A stretch of 64,000 nt of DNA from Indolivaga capnocytophagoides DSM 22835 (GCF_000426485.1 NZ_KE384530.1:168829-232828); one strand, 5' to 3'. Shown: positions 33,301 through 42,496, counted from the first letter of the stretch. Translations and numbers: made by a program. The notes: generated by a model not told the origin, from the sequence alone.

Positions 33301-33763
33301 AGCAGAATGGAAGGGGTTAACTTTCAGTATGATGATTTCTACTTCGTGGGGAGGAAGCCGTCAAATAGATGTGGCATCATACAATACTTCTTCCAATCAG
33401 AATATGGTATGGGCTCCGGATTCCTTCTGGAAAGATATGTTTGATGAAACATCGAACCCTAACGGAAAGTATCCGAATATTGGTATGGAAAACAGACTAT
33501 CGGGATCAGTAGATGCTCCTTCTGATTTCTGGACTATCAGTACATTCCGTTGCTTTATCCGTAATCTAAGCATTGGTTATACTTTGCCTAAACGATGGTT
33601 GGTACCTTTAAAAGTTGATGCGGCAAGACTTAGTCTAACCGGAAATAATTTATGGGATCTGTATAATCCATACCCCGATAAGTATCGTAATATGTATGAC
33701 AAAACAACGACCCTTTATCCAACATTGAGAACATGGTCTTTGGGCGTAAATGTTACATTTTAA
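30341..33763 (+). CDS. susC: SusC-like TonB-dependent outer-membrane transporter
   Basis: An 1140-residue SusC/RagA protein. The first 38 residues contain a signal peptide after a basic stretch (FFTFLIGLIVSVCAYGQ). A carboxypeptidase-regulatory-like domain (about 43-115, DEQGEAVIGASVIVDG) precedes the TonB-box-like DEVVVVGYGTQ, plug domain (about 125-235) and a 22-strand barrel ending in a hydrophobic strand, SLGVNVTF. It takes the bound oligosaccharide, here presumably RG-II fragments, across the outer membrane, paired with the SusD 17 bp downstream. It is the only SusC in the window. Confidence 0.97.
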   Translation: MINTDLFKTFFTAKIVKRFSGRFFTFLIGLIVSVCAYGQSTISVSGNVLDEQGEAVIGASVIVDGEKTGVITDIDGFYRVNASPQGILKVSFIGYLSQNVQIKNRSKINITLQEDAKILDEVVVVGYGTQKVKDVTASIAVITPKEFENLPVSNLGAALAGQIPGLSVSGGNSRPGEGATLSIRQQFGYSKDGSSNTPLVIIDDVIQIDPNTGQASLSTFNALDPSEIESISVLRDAGAAIYGSRASQGAIIVKTKRGKIGTPKISYSGKFGINDAVGHPKVLTGSAYGRFANSMNVANGKVNNAVAGWENKLYSEAELAQMDNLNYNWLDKAWSSASTVSNSVNVSGGGENATYYAGATYFTQGANLGQQDYDRWNFRTGVDVKLTSDLKFSATLAGTQQDILKSFAKSGTGINGYDKIQPGESGEYLLLSHMPNYIPWEITLDDGNRYYTSPLLNSYSAPGNAKSNDQIGSWNYFAMSDTDGAYSKSNSFGYDASFSLTYAVPYVKGLSVKGSYALKRDAEDAEQVMMPYTLAYLNASNRLDPGTRFFSEHTSVSDYKFDSFSGRSRVAYTDAISKNEQMNFFVNYDKKIGVHSIEAMVGMERMKASQTKKQMLYNNPDPDSYLGTSPSAGTMDVGNSITYKFEQGALSYFGRLSYNYADKYLFQFIFRTDASTKFSPSNYWGFFPGVSVGWVASEEPFFKNSLPQWIDYTKLRFSWGKTGKDNIKAWRWMQLYEVDGTKGYGFGSNSGIATPGLKAGATANPDAHWDTTNKYNLGLDLQFLRNRLTATMDFYYDQNSDILNQNIGSIIGTPIIAGGAISEKNFGTIDAWGSEFSLNWRDQVGKVNYNVGVNFGFSGNKVKKWPELPVDLPAKNTVIAGRSTYMPEWGFNVWRGTSSGDGILRNQQDIDNYWSYLTENANGGQVKYLGSTNKSDLRPGMLAYKDLGGEMGDDGKQKGPDGQIEKEKDYAKLSKNNKTYGFTTKLGAEWKGLTFSMMISTSWGGSRQIDVASYNTSSNQNMVWAPDSFWKDMFDETSNPNGKYPNIGMENRLSGSVDAPSDFWTISTFRCFIRNLSIGYTLPKRWLVPLKVDAARLSLTGNNLWDLYNPYPDKYRNMYDKTTTLYPTLRTWSLGVNVTF

Positions 33764-33780
33764 ATATAAAAAAGAAGAAT

Positions 33781-35775
33781 ATGAAAAAGATAATCGTTAT
33801 TGTTAATGCTATATTGGTTTTAAGCTTATTCTTTTCTGGTTGTAGCGACCAGTTTTTGAAAGATATGTCTCCTTATGACAAATATTCTCCTGAAAAAACT
33901 TTTGGGAATGATGTCAATATAGATAAATTCATACAGAATATTTATTATAATTATTTTAGAGTAAGTGGCATGACTCCTCCTCAGTCTTATGGATTAGTCG
34001 GGAAATATGATGATATGACCGGATATACTGAAGAAAAGTGGGGTATTGGAGATAAGTTTAATGCCAATAAGGATATGAAACTAGCTTCGGAATGTGATAC
34101 TTATTTTGGATCGACTCTTTCTACTACGGTAGCCAATAATCCGTACACCCGTATCCGAAATTGTAATGAAGTATTGGAAGGTATTGAAAAATATGGCTCA
34201 ACCTTGTCCGCTGGTGTAGCTAAACAATCAAAAGGGCAGGTTTATTTTCTTCGTGCACTTCAGTTGTTTGATTTAGTCCGTGTATATGGAGGTGTTCCTA
34301 TCGTTACAAAAGTTTTAGACGCAACCGATTATGAAGGCGCGAAAACATTTAGCCGCTCTACAATCGAAACATGCTTCACTCAGATTATTGCTGATCTTGA
34401 TTCAGCATCGACTTTACTGCCTACACGTGCCGAATGGGGAGATAGCCAATACGGACGATTAACAAAAGAGGCAGCATTAGCTTATAAAAGCCGGGCGTTA
34501 TTAGTATTTGCCAGTCCGATTTTTAATTCAGATTGGGATAATTCATCAAATCAGCGTTGGAAAGATGCTTTGAAAGCTACTCAGGAAGCTAAAGCCTTTC
34601 TTGATGCTCAGGGATATGGCTTGTATGGAACTACTGCAAAAATGTGGGATGAAATGTTTTACAATTTTGACAATAAATGGAATAAAGAAGTTATTATGGT
34701 GAAGATGCTGTCTAATACAACATCTAATTCCGATGAACATAGTGGTTGGCAGAAAGCTATTCGCCTGAAAACTATGGGTGGAAGTGGTTCCGGTTATCAG
34801 GTTCCGATGGGTATGTTAGAAATCTTCCCGATGGCAAATGGCAAAGAGGCTACAACTGCAAATGGTTATGATGAGTTCTTGTTTTTTAAGAATCGTGATC
34901 CACGTTTTTATTACACATTTACATTTTCAGGAATGAAATGGGGTTATGATACCGATGCTAATGCTGTTGTTTGGAATTATCGCTGGAGTGATAATGCTAA
35001 TAAGCATTATTATGCAGGTAATGTTGGTGGAAGTAGTCCTGCAATTGTCCGTAAAATGTCTGACCCTAAAGAAGCGAGTGCAAATACTTATCAGGCTGAT
35101 GGTACTGATGTATATGAATATCGTTATGCGGAATTATTACTGAATTTGGCAGAATGCTATGCTGCGACAGGAGATATTGCCAGTGCCGTTAATACCATTG
35201 GTCTCGTACGTGCCCGTGTAGGAATTCCAGCCGGAGACGGAACCTACGGTCTGGGCATGATTTCGAATACGCATGAGGCAATTAAGGCTTGTCTTCGTGA
35301 ACGGCAGATCGAATTAGCTTATGAAGGTAAACGTTATTGGGATCTTTGGCGGTGGATGTTGTTTAATGATGATGCAGCAAATGATAATAATACTTGCGCA
35401 GCATTGGGACTCGAACCTATGAACGGAAAATACCGAGAAGGTAAGTATCTGCAGGTTAAAGGTACAGGTTTTTCAAGTACCGATCCATTAACAAACAGTA
35501 TAACTGCGTTCACTCCGATAGATGTAAATACCAGTGCCGACTTACAGGCTGATATGAATCTATTGGCAAATTTCTGGAATACTAATTTTGAATTTAAAGA
35601 GACTGAGACTCCTGTCGATAATTTGAATAATCAACAGGCATATATCACCTGGAGACAAAATTATTATTTATCAGGTTTGCCCTCTGATGTCTTAAAAATG
35701 AATACATGGTTACCTCAATCTAAAGGTTGGCTCGACTTTACAGGAGGAGAGGGTACCTTCGATGCCAGAAAGTAG
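33781..35775 (+). CDS. susD: SusD-like surface glycan-binding lipoprotein
   Basis: A 664-residue RagB/SusD lipoprotein. The ATG at 33781 is chosen because it gives the lipoprotein signal LFFSGCSDQF with Cys21; reading further upstream overlaps the susC end. SusD-family features include the TPR-rich helical core and the C-terminal RERQIELAYEGKRYWDLWRW motif (about residues 510-530). It forms the lid over SusC and gives substrate selectivity. The long C-terminal insertion before the final WLPQSKGWLDF segment may reflect a large branched ligand, which is inference. Confidence 0.96.
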   Translation: MKKIIVIVNAILVLSLFFSGCSDQFLKDMSPYDKYSPEKTFGNDVNIDKFIQNIYYNYFRVSGMTPPQSYGLVGKYDDMTGYTEEKWGIGDKFNANKDMKLASECDTYFGSTLSTTVANNPYTRIRNCNEVLEGIEKYGSTLSAGVAKQSKGQVYFLRALQLFDLVRVYGGVPIVTKVLDATDYEGAKTFSRSTIETCFTQIIADLDSASTLLPTRAEWGDSQYGRLTKEAALAYKSRALLVFASPIFNSDWDNSSNQRWKDALKATQEAKAFLDAQGYGLYGTTAKMWDEMFYNFDNKWNKEVIMVKMLSNTTSNSDEHSGWQKAIRLKTMGGSGSGYQVPMGMLEIFPMANGKEATTANGYDEFLFFKNRDPRFYYTFTFSGMKWGYDTDANAVVWNYRWSDNANKHYYAGNVGGSSPAIVRKMSDPKEASANTYQADGTDVYEYRYAELLLNLAECYAATGDIASAVNTIGLVRARVGIPAGDGTYGLGMISNTHEAIKACLRERQIELAYEGKRYWDLWRWMLFNDDAANDNNTCAALGLEPMNGKYREGKYLQVKGTGFSSTDPLTNSITAFTPIDVNTSADLQADMNLLANFWNTNFEFKETETPVDNLNNQQAYITWRQNYYLSGLPSDVLKMNTWLPQSKGWLDFTGGEGTFDARK

Positions 35776-35800
35776 CAGTATTATAAGATAAAAACTTCTT

Positions 35801-35866
35801 TTCTCCCGAAATTGTTGATGTATAAATGTTATATTTTCAGCTTTTTATCATAGCATTTTGGGAGAA
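35801..35866 (+). other. Long-stem inverted repeat between susD and the pectate lyase gene
   Basis: TTCTCCCGAAAT (35,801-35,812) can pair with ATTTTGGGAGAA (35,855-35,866), giving a 12-bp stem with one G-U pair and a loop of about 42 bases. There is no T-run after it, so it is less like a terminator and more like an mRNA-stabilising or attenuating structure after susCD. Confidence 0.45.
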
Positions 35867-35925
35867 TTGTGTTTACGTACGAATTGTTTTTATAATCTGA
35901 AAAGAAACCTAAATATAATTTCTGA

Positions 35926-37617
35926 ATGAAAAAAATAGTGATTGCGAGCACTGCATTTCTTGCTCTGGCTCTTACAAATACTGTATCGGCGCAGTATCCT
36001 AAAATTACACCGGAAGTAAAAAAACAGGAGACTGAGTTGATTAAAGCAGCATATGCTCGTTCTGATTCAGCTTTTGCAATAGCTAAACCAATAATTGATC
36101 AACAGGCAAAGGAAGGCAGACCCTATATTCCTTGGGCTGCACGACCAACGGATTTACCTCAGGCTGAGATTCCCGCTTTTCCGGGAGCAGAAGGTGGAGG
36201 TGCATACAGTTTTGGCGGACGCGGTGGTAAGGTTATAACTGTAACAAGTTTAGCTGATAGTGGTCCGGGATCATTAAGAGATGCTTGCGAACAGGGCGGT
36301 GCACGTATCATTGTTTTTAATGTAGCAGGTATAATACATCTGAAATCTCCCTTGATTATACGTGCTCCTTATATCACTATTGCGGGACAAACAGCTCCTG
36401 GCGATGGCGTTTGTATTGCCGGTGAAACTATATGGGCTAATACTCACGATGTTGTTGTCCGTCATATGCGTTTCCGTAGAGGCGAAACGTGGGTAGGACG
36501 CCGTGATGATAGCTTTGGAGGTAATCCTGTGGGAAATATAATGATCGACCACTGTTCTACAAGCTGGGGATTAGATGAAAATATATCGTTTTATCGTCAT
36601 ATGTTCAATCCTGAAGATGGCTCGAAAGATCTAAAATTACCTACGGTTAACGTTACTATTCAGAATACAATCTCGTCTCAGGCATTAGATACTTACAATC
36701 ATTCCTTCGGCAGTACTTTAGGAGGTGAAAATTGTACATTCATGCGCAACCTTTGGGCTAATAATGCAGGACGTAATCCGTCTATCGGGTGGAATGGTGT
36801 TTTCAATTTTGTAAATAACGTAATTTATAATTGGGTGCATCGTTCAGTTGATGGAGGCGATTATACAGCTCTCTACAATATAATAAATAACTATTATAAG
36901 CCCGGTCCGTTGACTCCTAAAAATACTCCGGTCGGACACCGTATTTTGAAACCCGAAGCCGGTCGTAGCAAATTAGGGTATTTTGTTTTTGGTCGTGTAT
37001 ATGCAAATGGTAATGTTGTAGAGGGATATCCTGAGATTAGTAAAAATAACTGGGCTGGAGGTATTCAAGTTCAGGAACAGGCTAATACAGACGGCTATAC
37101 CGAAAATATGAAATGGGATAAACCGTTTCCTATAGATAATCCATTTCCTATAATGTCAGCTAATGAAGCATACAATTTTGTGATGGATAATGTAGGTGCA
37201 ACATTCCCCAAACGTGATATTGTAGACCAACGTGTTATAGAACAAGTAAAAACAGGAAAAGTGTATTATGACAAGAACTTAAATCCTGAAGATTTTTACC
37301 AATTCGAATATCGTCGTTTACCAAAAGATTCTTATAAATCGGGTATTATTACCGATATTAAACAAGTAGGAGGATATCCGGAATACAAAGGTAAACCATA
37401 CAAAGATTCGGATAATGATGGTATACCCGATGCATGGGAGATCAAATACGGATTAAATCCGAATGATCCTTCAGATGCTAATGGTGATTTGAGTGGTGAT
37501 GGTTATACTAATATCGAAAAATATATTAATGGAATAGATCCAACTAAGAAAGTAAACTGGAAGGATCCAAAGAATAATTATGATACATTGGCAAAAAGAA
37601 AGAGTCTGATGAACTAA
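35926..37617 (+). CDS. PL1 pectate lyase with C-terminal calcium-binding repeats
   Basis: A 563-residue secreted protein with signal peptide 1-23 (TVSAQYP). The PL1 beta-helix occupies about 85-430 (AFPGAEGGGAYSFGGRGGK, VTSLADSGPGSLRDA, MIDHCSTSWGLDENIS). The C-terminal 80 residues carry thrombospondin-type-3-like calcium loops, DSDNDGIPDAWE and DANGDLSGDGYTN. It cuts demethylated homogalacturonan by beta-elimination, giving the unsaturated ends removed by GH105. BT1023 is the comparable PL1 of the Bacteroides RG-II locus. It lies 150 bp after susD with a possible RNA hairpin between. Confidence 0.93.
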   Translation: MKKIVIASTAFLALALTNTVSAQYPKITPEVKKQETELIKAAYARSDSAFAIAKPIIDQQAKEGRPYIPWAARPTDLPQAEIPAFPGAEGGGAYSFGGRGGKVITVTSLADSGPGSLRDACEQGGARIIVFNVAGIIHLKSPLIIRAPYITIAGQTAPGDGVCIAGETIWANTHDVVVRHMRFRRGETWVGRRDDSFGGNPVGNIMIDHCSTSWGLDENISFYRHMFNPEDGSKDLKLPTVNVTIQNTISSQALDTYNHSFGSTLGGENCTFMRNLWANNAGRNPSIGWNGVFNFVNNVIYNWVHRSVDGGDYTALYNIINNYYKPGPLTPKNTPVGHRILKPEAGRSKLGYFVFGRVYANGNVVEGYPEISKNNWAGGIQVQEQANTDGYTENMKWDKPFPIDNPFPIMSANEAYNFVMDNVGATFPKRDIVDQRVIEQVKTGKVYYDKNLNPEDFYQFEYRRLPKDSYKSGIITDIKQVGGYPEYKGKPYKDSDNDGIPDAWEIKYGLNPNDPSDANGDLSGDGYTNIEKYINGIDPTKKVNWKDPKNNYDTLAKRKSLMN

Positions 37618-37674
37618 GGTGTCATACAAGTAACATTAACATGCTGGTTTTTTAATTATATTAATGGGAGATAT

Positions 37675-37746
37675 AGGGGTTATCGTAAAGATTTTGATGT
37701 GGTTTAGAGTTTTTCATGTATCTAATAAGAAAAAGCGATAACCCCT
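37675..37746 (+). other. Inverted repeat in the leader of the DUF3826 gene
   Basis: AGGGGTTATCG (37,675-37,685) and CGATAACCCCT (37,736-37,746) are perfect 11-bp complements separated by 50 bases; the flanks GAG and CTC can extend the stem. It lies 27 bp before the next ATG. No T-run follows, so a terminator is unlikely; an attenuator, processing site or regulator site is possible. Confidence 0.5.
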
Positions 37747-37773
37747 CTCCATTTTATCAAAAAAAGAAAAATT

Positions 37774-38421
37774 ATGACTCGATTTGGCTTATTCATTATA
37801 CTCGTATTTAGTTTTGCGATAATTTGGGCTCAGGATAACGATTCCGAATATACAAAGGTTTTGACTCAAAGGTCAGAAAAAATTGTAGATGTGTTGAACC
37901 TTACCGATAAATCGGTATATAATAAAGTTGTAGGTGCTGTTGTGGATCAATATAAGAATGTCGGCCGTATAAATGACCGCGCCGAAGATGCTAAAAAACA
38001 AACAAAACAGATCACAGATAAAACTGCGAAGGAACTAAAGGTTACGGCTATCGAAAATGAAAGAAATGCTGATCTTTATAATCAATATTGTATGTTTATA
38101 GGCAATTTATCTCCTTATCTGGACGAAAAACAGATAACAGCAGTTAAAGACGGGTTGACATACGGAGTTGTAAAAGTAACCTACGATTCGTATTTAGATA
38201 TGATTCCATCATTGAAAGACTTCGAAAAACAACAGATATATGCATGGCTGGTAGAAGCCCGCGAACATGCTGTTTGTGCATCTTCATCGAAAGACAAGCA
38301 TGGATGGTTTGGGAAATATAAGGGGCGGATAAACAATTATTTGTCTAAACAAGGCTATGATGTTCAGGCAGAACGAAAAGGCTGGGAAGAAAGATTGAAA
38401 GCTCAGGGGAAAAGTCTTTGA
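37774..38421 (+). CDS. DUF3826 family secreted protein
   Basis: A 215-residue protein with signal peptide 1-19 (AIIWAQ). The mature part is highly charged and mainly helical (QRSEKIVDVLNLTDK, KQTKQITDKTAKELK) and ends in a basic stretch. I recognise it as DUF3826, a small periplasmic family that is common in Bacteroidota pectin and RG-II loci and has no proven function to my knowledge. Its gene is followed after 14 bp by the large beta-helix protein, so the two are probably co-expressed. Confidence 0.8.
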   Translation: MTRFGLFIILVFSFAIIWAQDNDSEYTKVLTQRSEKIVDVLNLTDKSVYNKVVGAVVDQYKNVGRINDRAEDAKKQTKQITDKTAKELKVTAIENERNADLYNQYCMFIGNLSPYLDEKQITAVKDGLTYGVVKVTYDSYLDMIPSLKDFEKQQIYAWLVEAREHAVCASSSKDKHGWFGKYKGRINNYLSKQGYDVQAERKGWEERLKAQGKSL

Positions 38422-38435
38422 GAAGAAAGGATATT

Positions 38436-41400
38436 ATGAAAAAGATTGTATTTATTGTATTATTATCAGCTTGTTTCGGTTTTGTATGCGCTCAATCTCC
38501 ATTGATTTACAAATCGGATAAGCTTGTTTACACTCCGGATAGTTTAGGTAATAGAATTCCCGATTTTTCGTATGCGGGTTATATGGCAGGCGAAAAAGCT
38601 ATTCCTAATACTTCTCCGACTATAGTTGTGCCTACTGTTGCAGACGATGCAACTTCTATTATTCAAGATGCAATCGATTATGTAAGTTCTTTACCACTGA
38701 ATCAGAATGGATTGAGAGGGATTGTATTATTATCTACGGGAGATTATGCAATCAAATCATCGTTGAAGATAACAACATCGGGAGTAGTGCTTCGCGGATG
38801 TGGAGTTGCCAAAACCAGACTCGTTGCAACCGGAAAAGACAGGCGTACGCTTATTAGACTTTACGGAACTGATGATCGTAAAATGGGAGAAACTCACGAA
38901 ATAATAGATGGTTATGTTCCGGTGAATGCATTTTCTGTAAATATCACTAACACTTCAAAACTACAAAAAGGAGATAAAATATATATTCAGCGGCCATCGG
39001 AACAAAGCTGGATAGATAAAATCGGGACGAAACATTTTGGAGGAGGAATAACCTCTTTAGGCTGGAAGCCTTCTGCTACAGATATTTATTGGGATAGAAC
39101 AATCGTTTCTGTCGAGGGCACAAAAGTAACTTTTGATGCTCCCATAACAACAGCTTTAGACAAAGCATACGGAGGTGGCATGCTTATTCCTTATATCTGG
39201 AATGGGCGTATATCAAATATCGGTGTCGAAAACTTGACATGCATATCCGAATTTGATAAAAATAATCTGAAAGACGAGGCTCACTCGTGGACAGCAATTA
39301 CTATGGAGAATCTTCAGGATGGATGGGTAAGAAATGTAAACTTTTTCCATTTTGCAGGCTCTGCCGTTTATGTTGATAATTCGGTAAAACAGGTAACTGT
39401 TGAAAATTGTAAATCTTTAGCTCCTGTTTCAGAAATAGGAGGAGAGCGACGTACTTCATTTTTTACAGCTGGTCAGCAATGCCTTTTTCAGAGATTATAT
39501 GCCGAAGACGGATATCACGATTTTGCAGTTGGATATTGTGCTGCCGGTCCTAATGCATTTGTTCAATGTCATTCTTTTCTGCCTCATAGTTTTAGCGGCG
39601 CAATTGACCGTTGGGCATCAGGTATTCTTTTCGATATAGTTAATGTTGAAGGACAAGCTCTAAGCTATAAAAATCATATGCAGGAACGTCAAGGATCGGG
39701 ATGGACAGCTGCTAATAGTGTATTTTGGCAGTGTTCAGCTTCATTAATCGAATGCTTCAGCCCTCCTACAGCTCAGAATTGGGCATTTGGTTCATGGTCT
39801 GAATTTTCTGGAGACGGATATTGGCAAGACAGTAATAATAATATTAATCCCCGAAGCCTATATTATGCACAGAAAAAAGAGCGTTTTCCGGATAATACAG
39901 AAGATACAGGATTGATGCCTTTTGAGGGGGAAGCATCCAGTTCTCCGAAAGTAGAAGTGGCAATGGAATTGACTAAACAAGCTTATTCGCCTGCATTGAA
40001 GTTATCGGAATGGATTGATTCTCTGAATAATAAAAATACAATATTGGTCGATGTTGCTAGTGCTAAGATATTTAAACATGATAAAAAGAAACAGCCTGTA
40101 GAAATGAATAAGCCAGCCCTTGAAGTTAAAAATGGCTGGTTAGTCAGAGGAGATTTGGTTCAAACAGGAGGAAAACACGATATCAGTTGGTGGAACGGAA
40201 GTGTACAGCCTATTTATCTGGCAAAAACGGCATCGCCACATCTAACCCGATATGTACCCAGTAGAGTTGGTACAGGACTGACAGATGATATCGATTCTGT
40301 AGCTAAATGGATGCATGATAAGCATATAATAGCTATAGATCATAATTATGGTTTATGGTACGAAAGACGAAGAGACGATCATGAGCGCATACGCCGCATC
40401 AATGGAGATGTATGGCCTCCTTTTTATGAGCAACCTTTTGCCCGTAGCGGACAAGGTACAGCTTATGATGGATTAAGTAAATACGATCTCACTAAATACA
40501 ACGATTTTTATTGGAATAGACTTAAAAAATTTGCAGACCTTGCCGATCAGAAAGGTTTGGTATTACTGCATCAAAACTACTTTCAGCACAATATAATTGA
40601 AGCAGGAGCACATTGGGCTGATAGCCCCTGGCGTCCGGCAAATAATATAAACAATACAGGTTTTCCCGAACCAGTGCCTTATGCCGGAGATAAAAGAATA
40701 TTTTTTGCCGAACAATTTTATGATATAACACATCCTGTTCGTAGAGAATTACACCGAAAATTTATCCGTCAGTGCTTAGATAATTTTAAAGGAAACAATA
40801 GCGTAATACAATTAATCAGTGCCGAATATACAGGTCCGTTACATTTTGTCGAATTCTGGTTGGACGTAATAGCCGAGTGGGAAAAAGAAACAGGCGAAAA
40901 GCCATTGATTGCATTAAGTACAACTAAAGATGTACAAGATGCTATTTTGGCAGATCAGTCACGAGCCAAATATGTAGATATAATAGACATTCGATATTGG
41001 CAATATCGAGCCGATGGTACTACTTACGAACCCAAAGGTGGACAAAATTTGGCTCCACGTCAGCATGCCCGTCTAGAGAAAGTCGGAAAGGTTTCGTTCG
41101 AATCGGTTTACCGTTCAGTAAGAGAATATTGTCAACGTTTTCCCGAAAAAGCGGTAATGTACTATGCTGTACAGTATCCTGAAAATGCGTGGGCTTCATT
41201 TATGGCGCAAGGGTCTTTGGCTTGTTTACCTGTTATTTCCGATACTCGTTTTTTACAGGCTGCATCAAAAATGGATGTGGTTGAAAATCAGACTAAAGAC
41301 GGGCAATATGTATTAGGTAATTCTAATATCGGTTATATTATTTATACCGAAAAACAATCGGTAACAGTAGACCTGTCTTCTGAAAAGGGTACGTATGCAG

Positions 41401-41516
41401 TTTATCAGGTAAATAGTAAAACCGGTGAAGTGAAAGATATAAAACGAAAACTGAAAGGAGGAGGATCTTTTAACCTTGCTATTTCTCAAAACATAGTTTG
41501 GCTGGTAAAGCAATAA
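38436..41516 (+). CDS. Large uncharacterised PUL protein: pectate-lyase-like beta-helix plus TIM-barrel-like domain
   Basis: A 1026-residue secreted protein. The ATG at 38436 (MKKIVFIVLLSACFGFVCAQ) is chosen over a TTG 18 bp upstream because the signal peptide starts there. Residues about 55-430 form a right-handed beta-helix (AIDYVSSLPLNQNGLRG, GVVLRGCGVAKTRLVA, WVRNVNFFHFAG). A second half (about 590-1026) resembles a TIM-barrel glycosidase, with AIDHNYGLWYERRRDDHE, LVLLHQNYFQHN, AEYTGPLHFVEFW and DIRYWQYR, then a C-terminal beta-sandwich. I think it belongs to the DUF4955/DUF6298 type found in Bacteroidota pectin loci, but the enzyme activity is unknown to me. Glu in ISAEYTG is a catalytic candidate. 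Confidence 0.75.
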   Translation: MKKIVFIVLLSACFGFVCAQSPLIYKSDKLVYTPDSLGNRIPDFSYAGYMAGEKAIPNTSPTIVVPTVADDATSIIQDAIDYVSSLPLNQNGLRGIVLLSTGDYAIKSSLKITTSGVVLRGCGVAKTRLVATGKDRRTLIRLYGTDDRKMGETHEIIDGYVPVNAFSVNITNTSKLQKGDKIYIQRPSEQSWIDKIGTKHFGGGITSLGWKPSATDIYWDRTIVSVEGTKVTFDAPITTALDKAYGGGMLIPYIWNGRISNIGVENLTCISEFDKNNLKDEAHSWTAITMENLQDGWVRNVNFFHFAGSAVYVDNSVKQVTVENCKSLAPVSEIGGERRTSFFTAGQQCLFQRLYAEDGYHDFAVGYCAAGPNAFVQCHSFLPHSFSGAIDRWASGILFDIVNVEGQALSYKNHMQERQGSGWTAANSVFWQCSASLIECFSPPTAQNWAFGSWSEFSGDGYWQDSNNNINPRSLYYAQKKERFPDNTEDTGLMPFEGEASSSPKVEVAMELTKQAYSPALKLSEWIDSLNNKNTILVDVASAKIFKHDKKKQPVEMNKPALEVKNGWLVRGDLVQTGGKHDISWWNGSVQPIYLAKTASPHLTRYVPSRVGTGLTDDIDSVAKWMHDKHIIAIDHNYGLWYERRRDDHERIRRINGDVWPPFYEQPFARSGQGTAYDGLSKYDLTKYNDFYWNRLKKFADLADQKGLVLLHQNYFQHNIIEAGAHWADSPWRPANNINNTGFPEPVPYAGDKRIFFAEQFYDITHPVRRELHRKFIRQCLDNFKGNNSVIQLISAEYTGPLHFVEFWLDVIAEWEKETGEKPLIALSTTKDVQDAILADQSRAKYVDIIDIRYWQYRADGTTYEPKGGQNLAPRQHARLEKVGKVSFESVYRSVREYCQRFPEKAVMYYAVQYPENAWASFMAQGSLACLPVISDTRFLQAASKMDVVENQTKDGQYVLGNSNIGYIIYTEKQSVTVDLSSEKGTYAVYQVNSKTGEVKDIKRKLKGGGSFNLAISQNIVWLVKQ

Positions 41517-41536
41517 TATTGAATCTAGAATAATCC

Positions 41537-42478
41537 ATGAAAACAATAACGAATCTTTGGTTGATACTTCTTGTGTCAGTAAGTTTTGGAGCATGTAGTT
41601 CCGAGAAGAAAAGTATAGAACCTGCTCAGGTATATATGTTTACATCTTTTCACGAACCAGCTACCGAAGGATTGCGCCTTCTTTATAGTTACGATGGTTA
41701 TAAATGGGATAGCATTCCCGGAATTTTTCTTAAACCTGAAGTGGGTACACAAAAGATAATGAGAGACCCTAGTATTGCACGAGGTAAAGACGGAACATAT
41801 CATTTGGTATGGACATGCAGTTGGAAAGGCGATTTTGGTTTTGGATATTCTTCTTCGAAAGATCTTAAAAACTGGAGCAAACAAGAGTTTATTCCTGTAA
41901 TGGCTTTCGATACCACTACTGTAAATGTATGGGCTCCCGAAATATTTTACGATGATGCTGCCGATGATTTTATTATAGTTTGGGCATCTACTATTCCTTT
42001 CAAGTTTGAAAAAGGAATCGAAGATGAATATAATAATCATCGCCTATATTATACTAAAACCAAAGATTTCAAAGAATTGACTAAGGCAGAAGTGATATAC
42101 GATCCGGGGTTTAGTTCTATCGATGCAGTATTACTTAAACGTGCCGATTCTGATTATGTAATGGTACTGAAAGACAATACCCGTCCCGAAAGAAATATGA
42201 GAGTTGCTTTTGCTAAATCTGCGACAGGACCTTATACCGATCTTTCGCCGAAAACATTTACTGATAATTTTACCGAAGGGCCATCAGTAGTGAAGGTGGG
42301 TGACGAATGGTTGATCTACTTTGATTCGTATCAGAAAAAAACTTACGAGGCTGTTTCTACAAAAGACTTTAAGACTTTTACAAATATCAATAATAAGATT
42401 TCTATCCCCGAAGGACATAAGCATGGAACTATATTTATGGCTGACGAAAAGATAGTAAATGATCTGTTGAAAAAATAA
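41537..42478 (+). CDS. GH43-like five-bladed-propeller glycosidase, lipoprotein
   Basis: A 313-residue lipoprotein (SVSFGACSSEKK, Cys20). The fold and motifs are those of the GH43/62/32 clan: Asp77 in MRDPSIARG, WAPEIFYD, the pKa-modulator-type Asp in SSIDAVLLK and Glu in FTEGPSVVK. Such enzymes usually remove alpha-L-arabinofuranose or beta-xylose. A comparable gene lies next to the GH143-GH142 gene in Bacteroides RG-II loci, as I recall. Its exact subfamily and substrate are not assigned. It follows the preceding gene after 20 bp and precedes the GH143-GH142 gene by 18 bp. Confidence 0.8.
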   Translation: MKTITNLWLILLVSVSFGACSSEKKSIEPAQVYMFTSFHEPATEGLRLLYSYDGYKWDSIPGIFLKPEVGTQKIMRDPSIARGKDGTYHLVWTCSWKGDFGFGYSSSKDLKNWSKQEFIPVMAFDTTTVNVWAPEIFYDDAADDFIIVWASTIPFKFEKGIEDEYNNHRLYYTKTKDFKELTKAEVIYDPGFSSIDAVLLKRADSDYVMVLKDNTRPERNMRVAFAKSATGPYTDLSPKTFTDNFTEGPSVVKVGDEWLIYFDSYQKKTYEAVSTKDFKTFTNINNKISIPEGHKHGTIFMADEKIVNDLLKK

Positions 42479-42496
42479 GTTTCTTATAATCGAAAT

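Noticed and set aside
38418-38435. TTG start for the large beta-helix protein
   Set aside because: It would put charged residues before the signal peptide; ATG at 38,436 is better.
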